Origin: Stieleria magnilauensis
Lineage (GTDB): Bacteria; Planctomycetota; Planctomycetia; Pirellulales; Pirellulaceae
Direction of reading: 5' to 3'
Assembly: GCA_007753675.1 (NCBI GenBank)
Contig: CP036432.1
Span: 3,446,394-3,510,393 of the forward strand
Length of the DNA stretch: 64,000 bases
The notes beneath the pieces were generated by a model that saw only the letters and a list, made by a program, of their open reading frames with translations, was not told where the DNA came from and ran no database searches. How positions within the stretch are numbered: position 1 is the first letter of the stretch; every line of letters starts with the position of its first letter. Shown piece by piece: positions 18,225 to 27,289 of this stretch. The position numbers and the translations under genes are program-made.

Positions 18225-18572
18225 ATGTCAACCGGCAATCCCTACGAAACTCCCAACGTCGCTCAATCGGTCACCTCAACGCGTCGAACCGTCACGGTGA
18301 AACGGCTGGACGTGATGTCTTGTGGAATCATGCTGGGCGTGCTGTACGCCCTCATCGGCTTGCTCGTGGGCGGGTTGTTCAGCCTGATGGCACTGGGCGG
18401 TGTAGCGGCACAGGGAGGCGACGCGATGGCGGGACTGATCGGCGGCATCGGAGCGATCATCCTGATGCCGTTGTTTTATGGCGTCGGCGGATTCATCGGC
18501 GGTGTCATCGGCGCGCTGCTCTACAACCTGTGCGCCACCTTCGTCGGCGGCATCAAGTTCGACCTGGAGTGA
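18225..18572 (+). CDS. Small membrane protein of unknown function
   Basis: A 115-residue protein with a short polar N-terminus (NPYETPNVAQSV, the NPYE-type opening common in planctomycete small membrane proteins) and two or three hydrophobic segments: about 37-60, and a glycine-rich pair covering 70-105 (GLIGGIGAIILMPLFYGVGG). An AAGGA ribosome-binding site lies about 8 bases before the ATG at 18225. The layout resembles the DUF3566-type transmembrane family, but the match is from memory of pattern only. No function is assigned. Confidence 0.75.
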   Translation: MSTGNPYETPNVAQSVTSTRRTVTVKRLDVMSCGIMLGVLYALIGLLVGGLFSLMALGGVAAQGGDAMAGLIGGIGAIILMPLFYGVGGFIGGVIGALLYNLCATFVGGIKFDLE

Positions 18573-19406
18573 CCGGCGGCGCTGCAGCGCCATCATCCTT
18601 GGCACCCTGGACGACAACGCGGTGAAGCATTTCTTCCCTGCGTTTGACGAGGTGTTTGCGGTATTGGGCGCACGGCATGACCCCGACGGGGTCCAAGCCA
18701 GTAGCCGGAGGTGAGCGAAGTTCTTCCCGGAGGTGGCGCTGCCCTGACCTCCGGCTACTCGCTGAAATCCCTCCGGGATACTCGGTTCGCTGCCGCTCTC
18801 CTTTGACACCTAACGGAGTGATGCATGTTAGCGGCAGGGCGCAAGCCCTCCGGTCCCTCATCGTTCCCCAAACACCGGAGGGCTCGCGCCCTACCGCTAA
18901 AAAATGCTTCACAGCGTTACCCGGTCGGACCGGTTCAGACGGCCTCGCCCCGGCTCCATCCCACCCGGTTCCAACCCACTTGGTCCGCTGTTTGCATCAC
19001 AGCCTTGTGTCGACCGGGAGCCTAGCTCCCCTGCGTGGAACGCGTCGAGGAGACACTGGAAAAGTGGAACGGCCCATCAAAATCAACGATCGCTTCGGTT
19101 TGCTCTGCGAATCCGTCTGGATCACACCGAATTCGATTGTGGCCAACCATCGCCCTGTGTTTCGTCGCCACCCGGCTCCAGCGCGGCAAGACGCCAGGCG
19201 GGACTCCCGAGTCGACTGCCGTCGAGACGAAAAAACGCGCCCTGACCGTGCGTTCCTGTCACGAGTGTGCGAGAATGCACGCTCGTTGATCGATGGTATC
19301 CAGCCGATCGGACCGATCAACCGGAATGCCAAGGGTTTGGCATGATTGATCGTATCCCCTGATTACCCACCCGCATAAACCTTGCCAACGAGTTCAGCAA
19401 GCCACC
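18573..19406. other. Repeat-rich intergenic region
   Basis: About 830 bases without a convincing gene. It holds a 12-bp inverted repeat (18701-18712 with 18747-18758, GTAGCCGGAGGT/ACCTCCGGCTAC) and a full copy of repeat family A at 18828-18900. Reading frames on both strands here are low-complexity and arginine-rich, as expected from noncoding GC-rich DNA. The promoter of the sigma-54 regulator gene at 19407 must lie at its right end. Confidence 0.55.
18828..18916. repeat. Repeat family A, copy 1 (long palindrome)
   Basis: Arms at 18828-18854 and 18874-18900 are inverted copies matching at 25 of 27 positions; each reads TTAGCGGYAGGGCGC then AGCCCTCCGGT. The right side continues with AATGCTTCACAGCGTT (18902-18917), a tail found next to other copies at 27053 and 63042. 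The unit resembles a large REP-type palindrome. Confidence 0.85.
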
Positions 19407-20831
19407 ATGTCCAATTCACCGATCAAGCTCCTGCTGGTTGAAGACGAAGATGATTTCCGCGAAACCTCCGCCCGTTGGATGGAGCGGAAGGGTCATGACG
19501 TCAGCGCCGCGGCGAGCGGTGCCGAAGCATTGGAGCTGTGCGCGCAAGACAGCTTTGACGTTGCCGTGTTCGACATGAACATGCCGGGGATGTCCGGGAT
19601 GGAATTGTTACAGCGTGTGCAGCAGGACAAGATCGAGATGGAAGTGATCATCTTGACCGGCCAAGGGACGATCGAGTCGGCGGTTTCGGCGATGAAGCTG
19701 GGCGCCTGCGATTTTTTGACCAAGCCCTGTTCGCTGGGCGACTTGGAACACCACTGCATGTTGGCCCGGGATCGTGGCCGTTTGCGTCGCGAGAACAAAC
19801 AACTCAAAGCGATCATCTCGCGCAGCCGGCCCGCCCTGGAGCTTGTCGGCGAATCACCGTCGATGCGACAGGTCGTCAAGATGGTGCAAAAGGTAGCCCC
19901 CACCGACAAGCCGGTGCTGATCCAGGGTGAGAGCGGGACCGGCAAAGAAGTGGTGGCCCGGGCGATCCAACAAAACAGCAAGCTCGCTGACAAGCCCTTT
20001 GTCACGATCAACTGCGCCGCGCTACCCGAGCAGTTGGTCGAAAGCGAATTGTTCGGCCACCAGAAAGGCTCGTTCACCGGGGCAACCTCAGACAAACCCG
20101 GCCTGTTCGAGATCGCCGACGGGGGCACGCTGTTCATCGACGAAATCGGCGAGTTGCCGCTTTCGTTGCAACCCAAATTGCTGCGTGTCTTGGAAGACGG
20201 TTCGATGCGACGCATCGGATCGCACAAGGAACGTTTTGTCCGCGTCCGAATCATTGCGGCGACCAACCGGGATCTGACCAAAGAAGTCGAATCGGGGAAT
20301 TTCCGCGAGGACTTGTTCTATCGGGTCAATGTCCTTTCACTGGAACTGCCGCCGTTGCGCGAGCGTGAAGGCGACGTGGACCGGTTGGTCGATCACTACT
20401 TGCCGGTCCCCTGGCACGTCGACCAAGCCGCCCGGGATGCGCTCAATCGCTACGCCTGGCCTGGAAACGTGCGTCAGCTGATCAACGTGATCCAACGCGC
20501 CACGATCCTGGCCGATGGCCACGACGTGACCCTCGATGATCTCCCCTCGGAAATCGCCGATTGCGTCGACGGTGATGTCGAGCGTCACACCACCGACCGG
20601 GCCAGTGCCCCCGAGGCGGCGGAAACCAGCGATGCCGAATCCGCCTTCAAACCCGACTCGCTCAAACTCGACGACATCGCCAAGGCGCACGTCATGTATG
20701 TGTTGGCCAAAGAAAACGGCAACAAGGCCAAGGCGGCACGCGTGTTAGGCATTCACCGCCGAAAACTCTACCGCCTGCTGGAACGGTTCAGCTGCAACGA
20801 AGCCGAAGCTCCCTTGAGCGTGGTCGAGTGA
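19407..20831 (+). CDS. Sigma-54-dependent response regulator (NtrC family)
   Basis: The 474-residue protein has a receiver domain (1-125; acidic pair E12/D13, phosphoacceptor D56, conserved K106), an AAA+ domain (about 145-380; Walker A GESGTGK at 174-180, the sigma-54 contact loop GSFTGA at 221-226, Walker B GGTLFIDE) and a Fis-type helix-turn-helix (KAARVLGIHRRKLYRLL). It would activate RNA polymerase carrying sigma-54 after phosphorylation. No partner histidine kinase lies beside it. Good sigma-54 promoter matches upstream of the PEP synthase and universal stress protein genes, 3-5 kb away, make those plausible targets. The truncated-haemoglobin gene converges with it. Confidence 0.95.
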   Translation: MSNSPIKLLLVEDEDDFRETSARWMERKGHDVSAAASGAEALELCAQDSFDVAVFDMNMPGMSGMELLQRVQQDKIEMEVIILTGQGTIESAVSAMKLGACDFLTKPCSLGDLEHHCMLARDRGRLRRENKQLKAIISRSRPALELVGESPSMRQVVKMVQKVAPTDKPVLIQGESGTGKEVVARAIQQNSKLADKPFVTINCAALPEQLVESELFGHQKGSFTGATSDKPGLFEIADGGTLFIDEIGELPLSLQPKLLRVLEDGSMRRIGSHKERFVRVRIIAATNRDLTKEVESGNFREDLFYRVNVLSLELPPLREREGDVDRLVDHYLPVPWHVDQAARDALNRYAWPGNVRQLINVIQRATILADGHDVTLDDLPSEIADCVDGDVERHTTDRASAPEAAETSDAESAFKPDSLKLDDIAKAHVMYVLAKENGNKAKAARVLGIHRRKLYRLLERFSCNEAEAPLSVVE

Positions 20832-20877
20832 CCCGTCATCGGCTTGAACTCTAAGATTCAATCTTGGCAGAGCACTC

Positions 20878-21047
20878 GTATTCTATGTCAGCTCAATCTT
20901 CAGGTAGTGGACGAGGCGACGAGTCCTCTGCTCAATTTTCGGGTAGTGGACGAGGCGACGAGTCCTCTACCAATCAGCCCACTGCAGAGGACTCGTCGCC
21001 TCGTCCACTACCGCCTACCCGAAACGCAAGGTGACACGGAGCACTAG
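20878..21047. repeat. Repeat family B, copy 1 (MITE-like)
   Basis: Contains two direct copies (20903-20931 and 20942-20970) and one inverted copy (20984-21012) of a 29-base arm beginning GGTAGTGGACGAGGCGACGA. Flanks are GTATTCTATGTCAGCTCAA on the left and TGACACGGAGCACTA on the right. The right end overlaps the TAG stop codon (21044-21046) of the truncated-haemoglobin gene. Confidence 0.9.
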
Positions 21048-21427
21048 CCATCGACGTTGGCGTCGCCGGTGATTTTGTCTTTGTAGAGCGCCAGTCGCCC
21101 CAAGGCGTCATCGACGTCGCGTTTGGAGGCACCGTGGTCTTCCATGGCATCGGCAAAGTGTCCACAGAATTTGGCGAAGTGCACCGCCGTGATGCCGCGA
21201 CCGGCGTGAATCCGGGTCAAGTCGGCCCCTGAGTACTCGGCCGGCCCGTCAAAGGCGGATGCCAGAAAGTGAAACTGCATCGTCTGCAACCGGTCCATCG
21301 AGGCGTTCTCGAAAAACGGTGCCAATTCCGGGTCGTCGAGGACCCGAGCGTACATCTCCTGAACAATCGCTGCGACGGCGGCGGTGCCACCGAGTCGGTC
21401 AAACAGGGCTCGTGAATCGTCGGTCAT
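21044..21427 (-). CDS. Truncated haemoglobin (group I type)
   Basis: A 127-residue 2/2 globin. It opens with the family's LFDRLGGTAAV helix, has a B10-type tyrosine (Y26 in EMYARVL), the two-residue PFF turn, and the proximal haem histidine H74 in TRIHAGRGIT, followed by HFAKFCGHFADAM. Such proteins bind O2 or NO and are linked to low oxygen or nitrosative stress. ATG 21427 is preferred because it gives the standard N-terminus; an in-frame GTG-type start at 21478 would reach back to the upstream gene. It follows the PEP synthase gene by 59 bases on the same strand, so co-transcription is likely. Its stop codon lies inside a family B repeat. Confidence 0.92.
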   Translation of the reverse strand: MTDDSRALFDRLGGTAAVAAIVQEMYARVLDDPELAPFFENASMDRLQTMQFHFLASAFDGPAEYSGADLTRIHAGRGITAVHFAKFCGHFADAMEDHGASKRDVDDALGRLALYKDKITGDANVDG

Positions 21428-21486
21428 GGAAATCTCACAGAAGGGGTTCAGCAACGCTCCTGTTGTAACCTCCGCCACGCATTCTG

Positions 21487-23901
21487 TCAGGAACCAGACC
21501 CTTCGACTTTTAGAATGTGAACGGTCGTTTTCAGAATCGAATCCGGGGTCAACGACATGCTATCGATCCCTTCGCGGACCAGAAATTCGGCGAACTCGGG
21601 GTAATCACTGGGTGCTTGGCCACAGATGCCGATTTTTCGACCGCAACGCTTCGCCTCGGTGATCACGCTGGAAATCATCCGTTTGACCGCTTCGTTTTGC
21701 TCGTCGAAGACATGTGCCACGATCGCCGAATCGCGATCCACGCCCAGCGTCAACTGAGTCAGATCGTTCGAGCCGATGGAAAAACCGTCAAAGATCTCGG
21801 CGAATTGGTCGGCCAGAATCACGTTGCTGGGGATCTCGCACATCACATAGATCTCCAACCCGTCTTCGCCCCGCACCAAGCCATTCTTTTTCATTTCCGC
21901 TTGCACCTTTTTGCCTTCTTCGATGGTGCGGCAGAACGGGATCATCAACTTGACATTGCTCAACCCCATGTCGCGACGGACCCGCAGCGCGGCTTGGCAT
22001 TCGAGTGCGAACGCGGCTTGAAAACGTTCGTGGTAATAACGCGAGGCGCCGCGAAATCCGATCATCGGATTCTCTTCTTTCGGCTCATACCGGCGGCCCC
22101 CGATCAAGTTCGCGTACTCGTTCGTCTTAAAATCGCTCATCCGAACGATCACGTCTTTGGGATAAAACGACGCGGCGATCATCGCAATGCCCTCGGACAG
22201 GCGATCGATAAAGAACTGCGGCTTGTCGTCGTAGCCCTGGGTGGCCTGATCGACTGCGGCCCGCGTCGTGGGATCCAGTTGGTCGTAATCCAGCAACGCT
22301 TGGGGATGCACCTTGACGTAGTTGGAAATGATGAATTCCTCCCGCGCCAATCCCACGCCGTCGTTGGGGATCGCCGAGAGCGCAAACGCTTCGTCGGGCG
22401 TCGCGACATTCATCATGATCTTGGTCTGCGGTCGCCCGATCGCTCCCAGGTCGATCGTTTCGATTTCAAATGGCAACTCGCCTTCGTAAACCACGCCGGT
22501 GTCTCCGCTGGCGCAGCTGATCGTGACGACTTGGCCGTTGCGAAGTCGATCCGTGGCGTCGCCGGTGCCGACGATCGCCGGCAATCCCAGCTCGCGGCTG
22601 ACGATCGCCGCGTGGCAGGTCCGGCCGCCGCGATTGGTGATGATCGCCGCGGCGCGTTTCATCACCGGTTCCCAATCCGGATCGGTCTTGTCGGTGACCA
22701 GAATCTCGCCGTCAAGGAACTGCGACAACTCATGGACATCACGGATCAGACGAACGGGTCCCGAGGCGATCTTCTCTCCGACCGAACGTCCTTCCAACAG
22801 CTTCACACCTTCCGCTTTCAGGTGATAACGCTGCAGGGCGTTGGCCGATCGCCGCGACTGGACCGTTTCGGGGCGGGCCTGCACGATAAACAATTCGCCG
22901 GTGACGCCGTCTTTGGCCCATTCCATGTCCATCGGGCAAAACGACCCGCGAACGCCGCTGTAGTGGTCTTCGATTTCGCACGCCCATCGCGCCAGTTGCA
23001 AGATGTCATCGTCCGACAACGCGAATCGTTTCGCCATGTCGTCCGACACCGGAACGTTCTTGACCATCTTGCTGCCACCCAAGTCGTACACCATCTTGAT
23101 GGCTTTCGATCCCAGCGTTCGCTTCAAGATCGGACGGTGACCGGTCCGCAACGTCGGTTTGAAGACATAGTACTCGTCCGGATTGACGCTTCCCTGGACG
23201 ACATTTTCTCCCAACCCGTAGGCGGCATTGATCAGCACGGCATCTCGAAAACCGGTCTCCGTGTCGATCGAAAACATCACCCCCGACGTCGCCAGATCCG
23301 ATCGCACCATTTCCTGGATGCCGATCGACAACGCGACCTGCATGTGGTCGAAACCTTGGTCGGTGCGATACGAAATGGCGCGGTCAGTGAACAACGACGC
23401 CAGACAACGACGGCACGCATCCAACAGCGATGCCTGACCGCGAACATTCAAATAGGTCTCTTGCTGGCCGGCGAAACTGGCGTCCGGTAAATCCTCCGCC
23501 GTCGCGCTGCTGCGGACCGCCACGTCGGACAATTCGCCACGACCGCTGGACAACACGTGATAGGCCCTGACGATCGCGTGGGACAGATCGTCCGACAGCG
23601 GCGTGTCCAAGATCATGTGACGGATGATCCTGCCGTGATGTTGCAACGACCCCACGTCCCGGTAGTTGATCCCGCTCAAGAGCTGCCGGATCTTGTCATC
23701 CAACCCGCTTTCAGACAAATGATGCCGGTAGGCCGCTGCCGTGGTGGCGAACCCGTTGGGAATCCGCACGCCGTGGGATGTCAATTCGCGATACATCTCG
23801 CCCAGCGACGCGTTCTTGCCGCCCACCACGGCGACATCACCCATGCCGACTTGGTCGAACCAGCGAATCAGGTCCGTGGCGGATTCTGCTGCCGTACTCA
23901 T
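21487..23901 (-). CDS. ppsA: Phosphoenolpyruvate synthase (pyruvate, water dikinase)
   Basis: The 804-residue enzyme converts pyruvate, ATP and water to PEP, AMP and phosphate. The N-terminal ATP-binding domain begins VVGGKNASLGEMY and continues with RSSATAEDLPDASFAGQQET; the central swivelling domain carries the phosphorylated histidine in GGRTCHAAIVSREL; the C-terminal TIM-barrel includes MIGFRGASRY, the metal/PEP site (FDGFSIGSNDLTQLTLGVDRD) and the catalytic cysteine loop GICGQAPSDYP. Length and all three domains are normal. The gene is divergent from the universal stress protein gene, and a minus-strand sigma-54 promoter match lies 50-60 bases upstream, suggesting stress control of gluconeogenic flux. 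Confidence 0.95.
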   Translation of the reverse strand: MSTAAESATDLIRWFDQVGMGDVAVVGGKNASLGEMYRELTSHGVRIPNGFATTAAAYRHHLSESGLDDKIRQLLSGINYRDVGSLQHHGRIIRHMILDTPLSDDLSHAIVRAYHVLSSGRGELSDVAVRSSATAEDLPDASFAGQQETYLNVRGQASLLDACRRCLASLFTDRAISYRTDQGFDHMQVALSIGIQEMVRSDLATSGVMFSIDTETGFRDAVLINAAYGLGENVVQGSVNPDEYYVFKPTLRTGHRPILKRTLGSKAIKMVYDLGGSKMVKNVPVSDDMAKRFALSDDDILQLARWACEIEDHYSGVRGSFCPMDMEWAKDGVTGELFIVQARPETVQSRRSANALQRYHLKAEGVKLLEGRSVGEKIASGPVRLIRDVHELSQFLDGEILVTDKTDPDWEPVMKRAAAIITNRGGRTCHAAIVSRELGLPAIVGTGDATDRLRNGQVVTISCASGDTGVVYEGELPFEIETIDLGAIGRPQTKIMMNVATPDEAFALSAIPNDGVGLAREEFIISNYVKVHPQALLDYDQLDPTTRAAVDQATQGYDDKPQFFIDRLSEGIAMIAASFYPKDVIVRMSDFKTNEYANLIGGRRYEPKEENPMIGFRGASRYYHERFQAAFALECQAALRVRRDMGLSNVKLMIPFCRTIEEGKKVQAEMKKNGLVRGEDGLEIYVMCEIPSNVILADQFAEIFDGFSIGSNDLTQLTLGVDRDSAIVAHVFDEQNEAVKRMISSVITEAKRCGRKIGICGQAPSDYPEFAEFLVREGIDSMSLTPDSILKTTVHILKVEGSGS

Positions 23902-23949
23902 CGTGCATACCGGAGATTAAAGTTCGATGGATGACCGCAGACACGGCGT

Positions 23950-23964
23950 GCAATGTGCATACCA
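23950..23964 (-). promoter_or_regulatory. Candidate sigma-54 promoter for ppsA
   Basis: On the minus strand the sequence reads TGGTATGCACATTGCA, with the GG (23963-23962) and GC (23951-23950) exactly ten bases apart, as sigma-54 requires; the -12 half (TTGCA) is perfect and the -24 half has TGG followed by two departures from CAC. Predicted transcription start would be about 37 bases before the ppsA ATG. Confidence 0.5.
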
Positions 23965-24208
23965 TCATGCCGGCGATCGAGTGCGGCCGTGGCTGGCCGT
24001 CGCCTGAGGGTGTTCAAACCGGCCGGCAATCTTGCGCCTGCCACGGTGCTGCAGCCCGCAACTTCGGGTTCACGGTCGCCCAGCACGCCCGTGCTAGGCG
24101 AAGTAGGTCGTAGAATTCGGCCACAAACCGCCGTGCCCATTCCGCACAGGCGCGACAATAAGCGCGCCTCCCCACAACAAACCCTAGGCAATCGTCGCGG
24201 ATTGATTT

Positions 24209-24224
24209 TGGCACAAATCATGCA
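24209..24224 (+). promoter_or_regulatory. Candidate sigma-54 promoter for usp
   Basis: TGGCAC-AAATC-ATGCA matches the sigma-54 consensus TGGCAC-N5-TTGCA at all but one base, with GG and GC ten bases apart. Transcription would start near 24235, about 25 bases before the ATG at 24261. Confidence 0.7.
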
Positions 24225-24260
24225 AACCCAGAGAGTGAGAACCACTCTTAGGAATCTGCG

Positions 24261-25235
24261 ATGCAACGATTTAAGAATATCTTGGTCTACGCGGGAACGA
24301 ACGATCCCGAAGCGGCAATCCAACGGGCTTTTGAGATCGCCAAGGAGAACAAGGCGGTGGTCACGCTGATGGATGTGGTCAAGCCGCTGCCTGGTGCGAT
24401 CGGCTTGGTGGCGCATGGTGCCAGTCACGAGGAACTCGAACATCTGATGATCGAGGACCGCGGGCAAAAATTGGTCGAACTGGCGAATCAATTTTGCCGC
24501 GAAAGTCTCACCGTGGAGATCCTTGTTCGTTGTGGCGATCCGGCACAGGAAATCACCAAACGCGTGCTCACCGGCGGACACGACTTGGTCATCAAGACGG
24601 CCGACGGGTTATCGACCACGGGGCGTTTGTTCGGCAGCATTGCTCGATCGCTGCTGCGTGTTTGCCCCTGTCCCGTCTGGATCCTCAAACCGCTGATCCA
24701 CCCCGAGTTCAAACAGGTGCTCGCGGCGATCGATCTGGATGCCGATGATGAAACCCATTTGAATTTGAACAACACCATCCTCGAATTGGCGTACGCGATC
24801 GCGCTACGTGACCGCGCAAAACTGCACGTCGTCAGCGTCTGGGACATGTGGATGGAACACGCCCTGCGGCGACGCGCCGGCGACGCGGAAGTCAATGCCG
24901 CGTTGGCCAAACGCGAGGCCAAGGTTCGCAAACGGCTCGATCGACTGTTGCATGAACCGTTTGCCGACGCCGACGACATCCAGGTCCATCTGCATCGCGG
25001 TCCCGCGGCCCCCAACATCCTCGCCGTCGCCGAAGACATCGAAGCCGACTTGGTGGTCATGGGGACCGTCTGTCGGACCGGCGTGGCCGGATTCCTGATC
25101 GGCAACACGGCCGAAAACCTGCTCTGTCAGTTGAACAGTTCCGTACTCGCCCTGAAACCCGAAGGCTTTGAATCCCCGATCCACATCAGCGAAGACGATC
25201 AGTCGATCGACACGCTCTTGTTGCCGATGACTTGA
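24261..25235 (+). CDS. Tandem universal stress protein (UspE-like)
   Basis: At 324 residues this contains two Usp domains (about 1-150 and 152-300). The first ends in CPCPVWILKP with an imperfect nucleotide loop; the second has the ATP-binding signature G-x2-G-x9-G-type loop (MGTVCRTGVAGFLIGNTAENLL) and ends SSVLALKPEGF. Tandem Usp proteins of this type respond to stress, starvation or low oxygen. An AGGA ribosome-binding site precedes the ATG, and a strong sigma-54 promoter match lies 37-52 bases upstream. The neighbouring divergent ppsA, with truncated haemoglobin behind it, and the downstream kinase gene fit a shared stress regulon. Confidence 0.94.
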   Translation: MQRFKNILVYAGTNDPEAAIQRAFEIAKENKAVVTLMDVVKPLPGAIGLVAHGASHEELEHLMIEDRGQKLVELANQFCRESLTVEILVRCGDPAQEITKRVLTGGHDLVIKTADGLSTTGRLFGSIARSLLRVCPCPVWILKPLIHPEFKQVLAAIDLDADDETHLNLNNTILELAYAIALRDRAKLHVVSVWDMWMEHALRRRAGDAEVNAALAKREAKVRKRLDRLLHEPFADADDIQVHLHRGPAAPNILAVAEDIEADLVVMGTVCRTGVAGFLIGNTAENLLCQLNSSVLALKPEGFESPIHISEDDQSIDTLLLPMT

Positions 25236-25312
25236 CCAAACGGATCCGTCGATTGGACGAGGTTGCTTGAGACAATCGCGGTCCGTGCCACGCGACCCAA
25301 ACAGGTAGGACA

Positions 25313-26869
25313 ATGAGTCACGCCGACGCCACCGCGACCGCAAACGGCCCATCCAGCGAAGAATTGATCAACGGTCTTCGCAGCCCCGAGGCCTATCCGG
25401 AGGTCCAAGCGGATGACGTGGAGTTGCACGAGACCCACATTTCGTGGGTCTTTCTGGTCGGCGATTTTGCGTACAAGATCAAAAAGCCGATTCGCACCGC
25501 GTTCCTGGATTACTCAACACTCGAAAAACGCAAACAGTTTTGCGAACAGGAACTCCGCCTGGATCGACGGTTCGCCGCAGAACTCTACCTGGACGTCGTC
25601 CCGTTGACGTGGCGGGACGGAAAACCGGTGGTCGAAGGCACGGGGCCGGCAGTGGAATACGCCGTCAAAATGCATCGCTTTTCCGCCGGCTCGCTGCTCA
25701 GCGAACGACTGGACGCCGGCAAACTGACGACCGACGAAGTGTTCGATTTGGCCCAGTGTATTGCCGAGTTTCACCGTTCGGCCGATCGACTGCCCAGTGA
25801 TGCCGAGGGCAAACGGCTCGGATCGATCGACTTGATCTACCAAAACGCCACCGACAACCTGGCCGCACTGAAGGATGCCGTCACGGGTCCGTCGGCCAAG
25901 ATCCTACGCGTGCTCGGCGATTGGACCGGCACCTTCTTTGAAGAACACCGGCGCGTGTTTGTGCAACGAGTCGCCAACGGTTTCATTCGCGAATGCCATG
26001 GCGACATGCACCTGGCCAATATCGTTCACTGGAACGACCGCTTGATCCCCTTTGACGGGATCGAGTTCAACGAGCAGTTTCGCTGGATCGATGTGCTCAG
26101 CGACGCGGCGTTCGCCGCGATGGACTTCGCCGCCCGTGATCGGATGGATCTGTCGCGCAGTTTCATCAATGCCTATCTGGAACACACCGGCGACCATGCG
26201 TCACTCGTCGTACTGAGATGGTACCTGGTCTATCGCGCGCTGATTCGTGCCAAGGTGGCGGTGATGCGGGCGTCGCAAGCCGGTCTGTCCGACTCCGAGC
26301 GAGCCACCGCGATGCACGATTGCGAGCACCACATCGAACTGGCCTATCGGTTTTCCTTGCGTGATCGCCCCGCATTGTGGATCACCCACGGCGTCAGCGG
26401 CAGCGGAAAAACCACCGCCAGCGAATGGGTCGTCCAGCGGCACGGTGCGATCCGACTCCGCAGCGACATCGAACGCAAGCGGCATTTCGGAATGCAGCCG
26501 ACCGACCGTCCCAACCAACGGCAACAACGCGATCTGTATGGTGAAACCGCCAATCACGCGACCTACGAGCGGTTGCGTCGGATGGCGCGTTGCATCCTCC
26601 GTTCCGGCCACTCGGTCGTCATCGATGCGACGTTTCTGCGACGCGACGACCGCCAGATGTTCGAAACTCTGGCGACGCGCGAATCGGCGACGTTTGCCAT
26701 CCTCAACTGCCACGCCGAGGAGCAAACGCTGCGGCAACGCATCAGCGACCGGATCGCCCGCGACGACGACGCTTCGGATGCCGATCTGGACGTGCTGGAT
26801 GGCCAACTGTCCAGCATCGAACCGCTGTCTGAAAGCGAACAAGCGAGCGTGATCGAAATGACGATCTAG
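25313..26869 (+). CDS. Two-domain protein: aminoglycoside-phosphotransferase-like plus P-loop kinase
   Basis: The N-terminal 350 residues resemble the APH/choline-kinase fold, with a catalytic loop CHGDMHLANIV (about 228-238) and metal-binding DGIEF (248-252). The C-terminal part is a P-loop kinase with Walker A GVSGSGKTT (360-368), a nucleotide/substrate strand (IRLRSDIERKRHFG) and an arginine-rich lid (RQRISDRIARDDD). The arrangement is the known 'bifunctional aminoglycoside phosphotransferase/ATP-binding' family; the true substrate is not known and antibiotic resistance should not be assumed. The ATG at 25313 has an AGGTAGGA site upstream. It begins 77 bases after the usp gene on the same strand and may be co-transcribed. 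Confidence 0.87.
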   Translation: MSHADATATANGPSSEELINGLRSPEAYPEVQADDVELHETHISWVFLVGDFAYKIKKPIRTAFLDYSTLEKRKQFCEQELRLDRRFAAELYLDVVPLTWRDGKPVVEGTGPAVEYAVKMHRFSAGSLLSERLDAGKLTTDEVFDLAQCIAEFHRSADRLPSDAEGKRLGSIDLIYQNATDNLAALKDAVTGPSAKILRVLGDWTGTFFEEHRRVFVQRVANGFIRECHGDMHLANIVHWNDRLIPFDGIEFNEQFRWIDVLSDAAFAAMDFAARDRMDLSRSFINAYLEHTGDHASLVVLRWYLVYRALIRAKVAVMRASQAGLSDSERATAMHDCEHHIELAYRFSLRDRPALWITHGVSGSGKTTASEWVVQRHGAIRLRSDIERKRHFGMQPTDRPNQRQQRDLYGETANHATYERLRRMARCILRSGHSVVIDATFLRRDDRQMFETLATRESATFAILNCHAEEQTLRQRISDRIARDDDASDADLDVLDGQLSSIEPLSESEQASVIEMTI

Positions 26870-27289
26870 TGCACGTTCGTCGAGTTGGCTGATGTCCCTT
26901 TGCACTCAAGCTGTTAGCGGAACGGCGCGAGCCGTCCGGTTTCAGCTTGGAAGCACCGTGAAAGACCGGAGGGCTCGCGCCCTGCCGCTAACAATGAACA
27001 CCCTGTTTGGTGTTAAAGTTAGTGGAATTGGGCTCGCGTCCTACCGCTAACCAATGCTTCACAGCGTCGCCCTCCGTGGCCTCAAAGACTCGCCAGCGGT
27101 CACGCCGGCAACCCTACCTGGCTTTTTACCGCCACCCGCTTGGCTTTGGTCACTTCGCCTTTGGGCAAGTGAATCGTGGTCGATCACAGGTTTCACACGA
27201 CCGCCCCGCGGCGCGTAAAAATGCACAGGTGGTGACGCCACGTACCACACACCACGCCATCTTCCACTCCATTGCGATTCCCCAGTGCT
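26870..27289. other. Repeat-rich intergenic region before trxC
   Basis: 420 bases containing repeat family A copy 2 (26914-26991) and a right half-copy with its CTTCACAGCGT tail (27030-27067). No gene is evident; the remaining 200 bases must include the thioredoxin promoter. Confidence 0.5.
26914..26991. repeat. Repeat family A, copy 2
   Basis: Left arm 26914-26940 (TTAGCGGAACGGCGCGAGCC then GTCCGGT) and right arm 26965-26991 (ACCGGAGGGCTCGCGCCCTG then CCGCTAA) are inverted copies with compensating and non-compensating changes. A further right half-arm follows at 27030-27050 with the AATGCTTCACAGCGT tail. Confidence 0.85.

Larger units (their letters stand above)
23902..24260. other. Divergent intergenic region, ppsA/usp
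   Basis: These 359 bases separate two stress-type genes and contain a sigma-54 promoter match in each direction. A short palindrome (AGAGTG-AGAAC-CACTCT, 24232-24248) lies between the plus-strand promoter and the usp ATG. No gene is evident. Confidence 0.55.

Noticed and set aside
18644..19345. Long open frame in the repeat-rich gap
   Set aside because: It is arginine- and proline-rich with no recognisable fold, covers repeat family A arms, and similar open frames exist on the other strand; it looks like noncoding GC-rich sequence.
20878..21047. CRISPR-like repeats
   Set aside because: The repeated units are palindromic arms in both orientations with very short, unequal spacers and no cas genes; this is a mobile palindrome, not an array.
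24232..24248. Short palindrome AGAGTG-AGAAC-CACTCT as an operator
   Set aside because: It lies at or after the predicted transcription start of the usp gene and has no second copy near other genes here, so an operator role is not supported.
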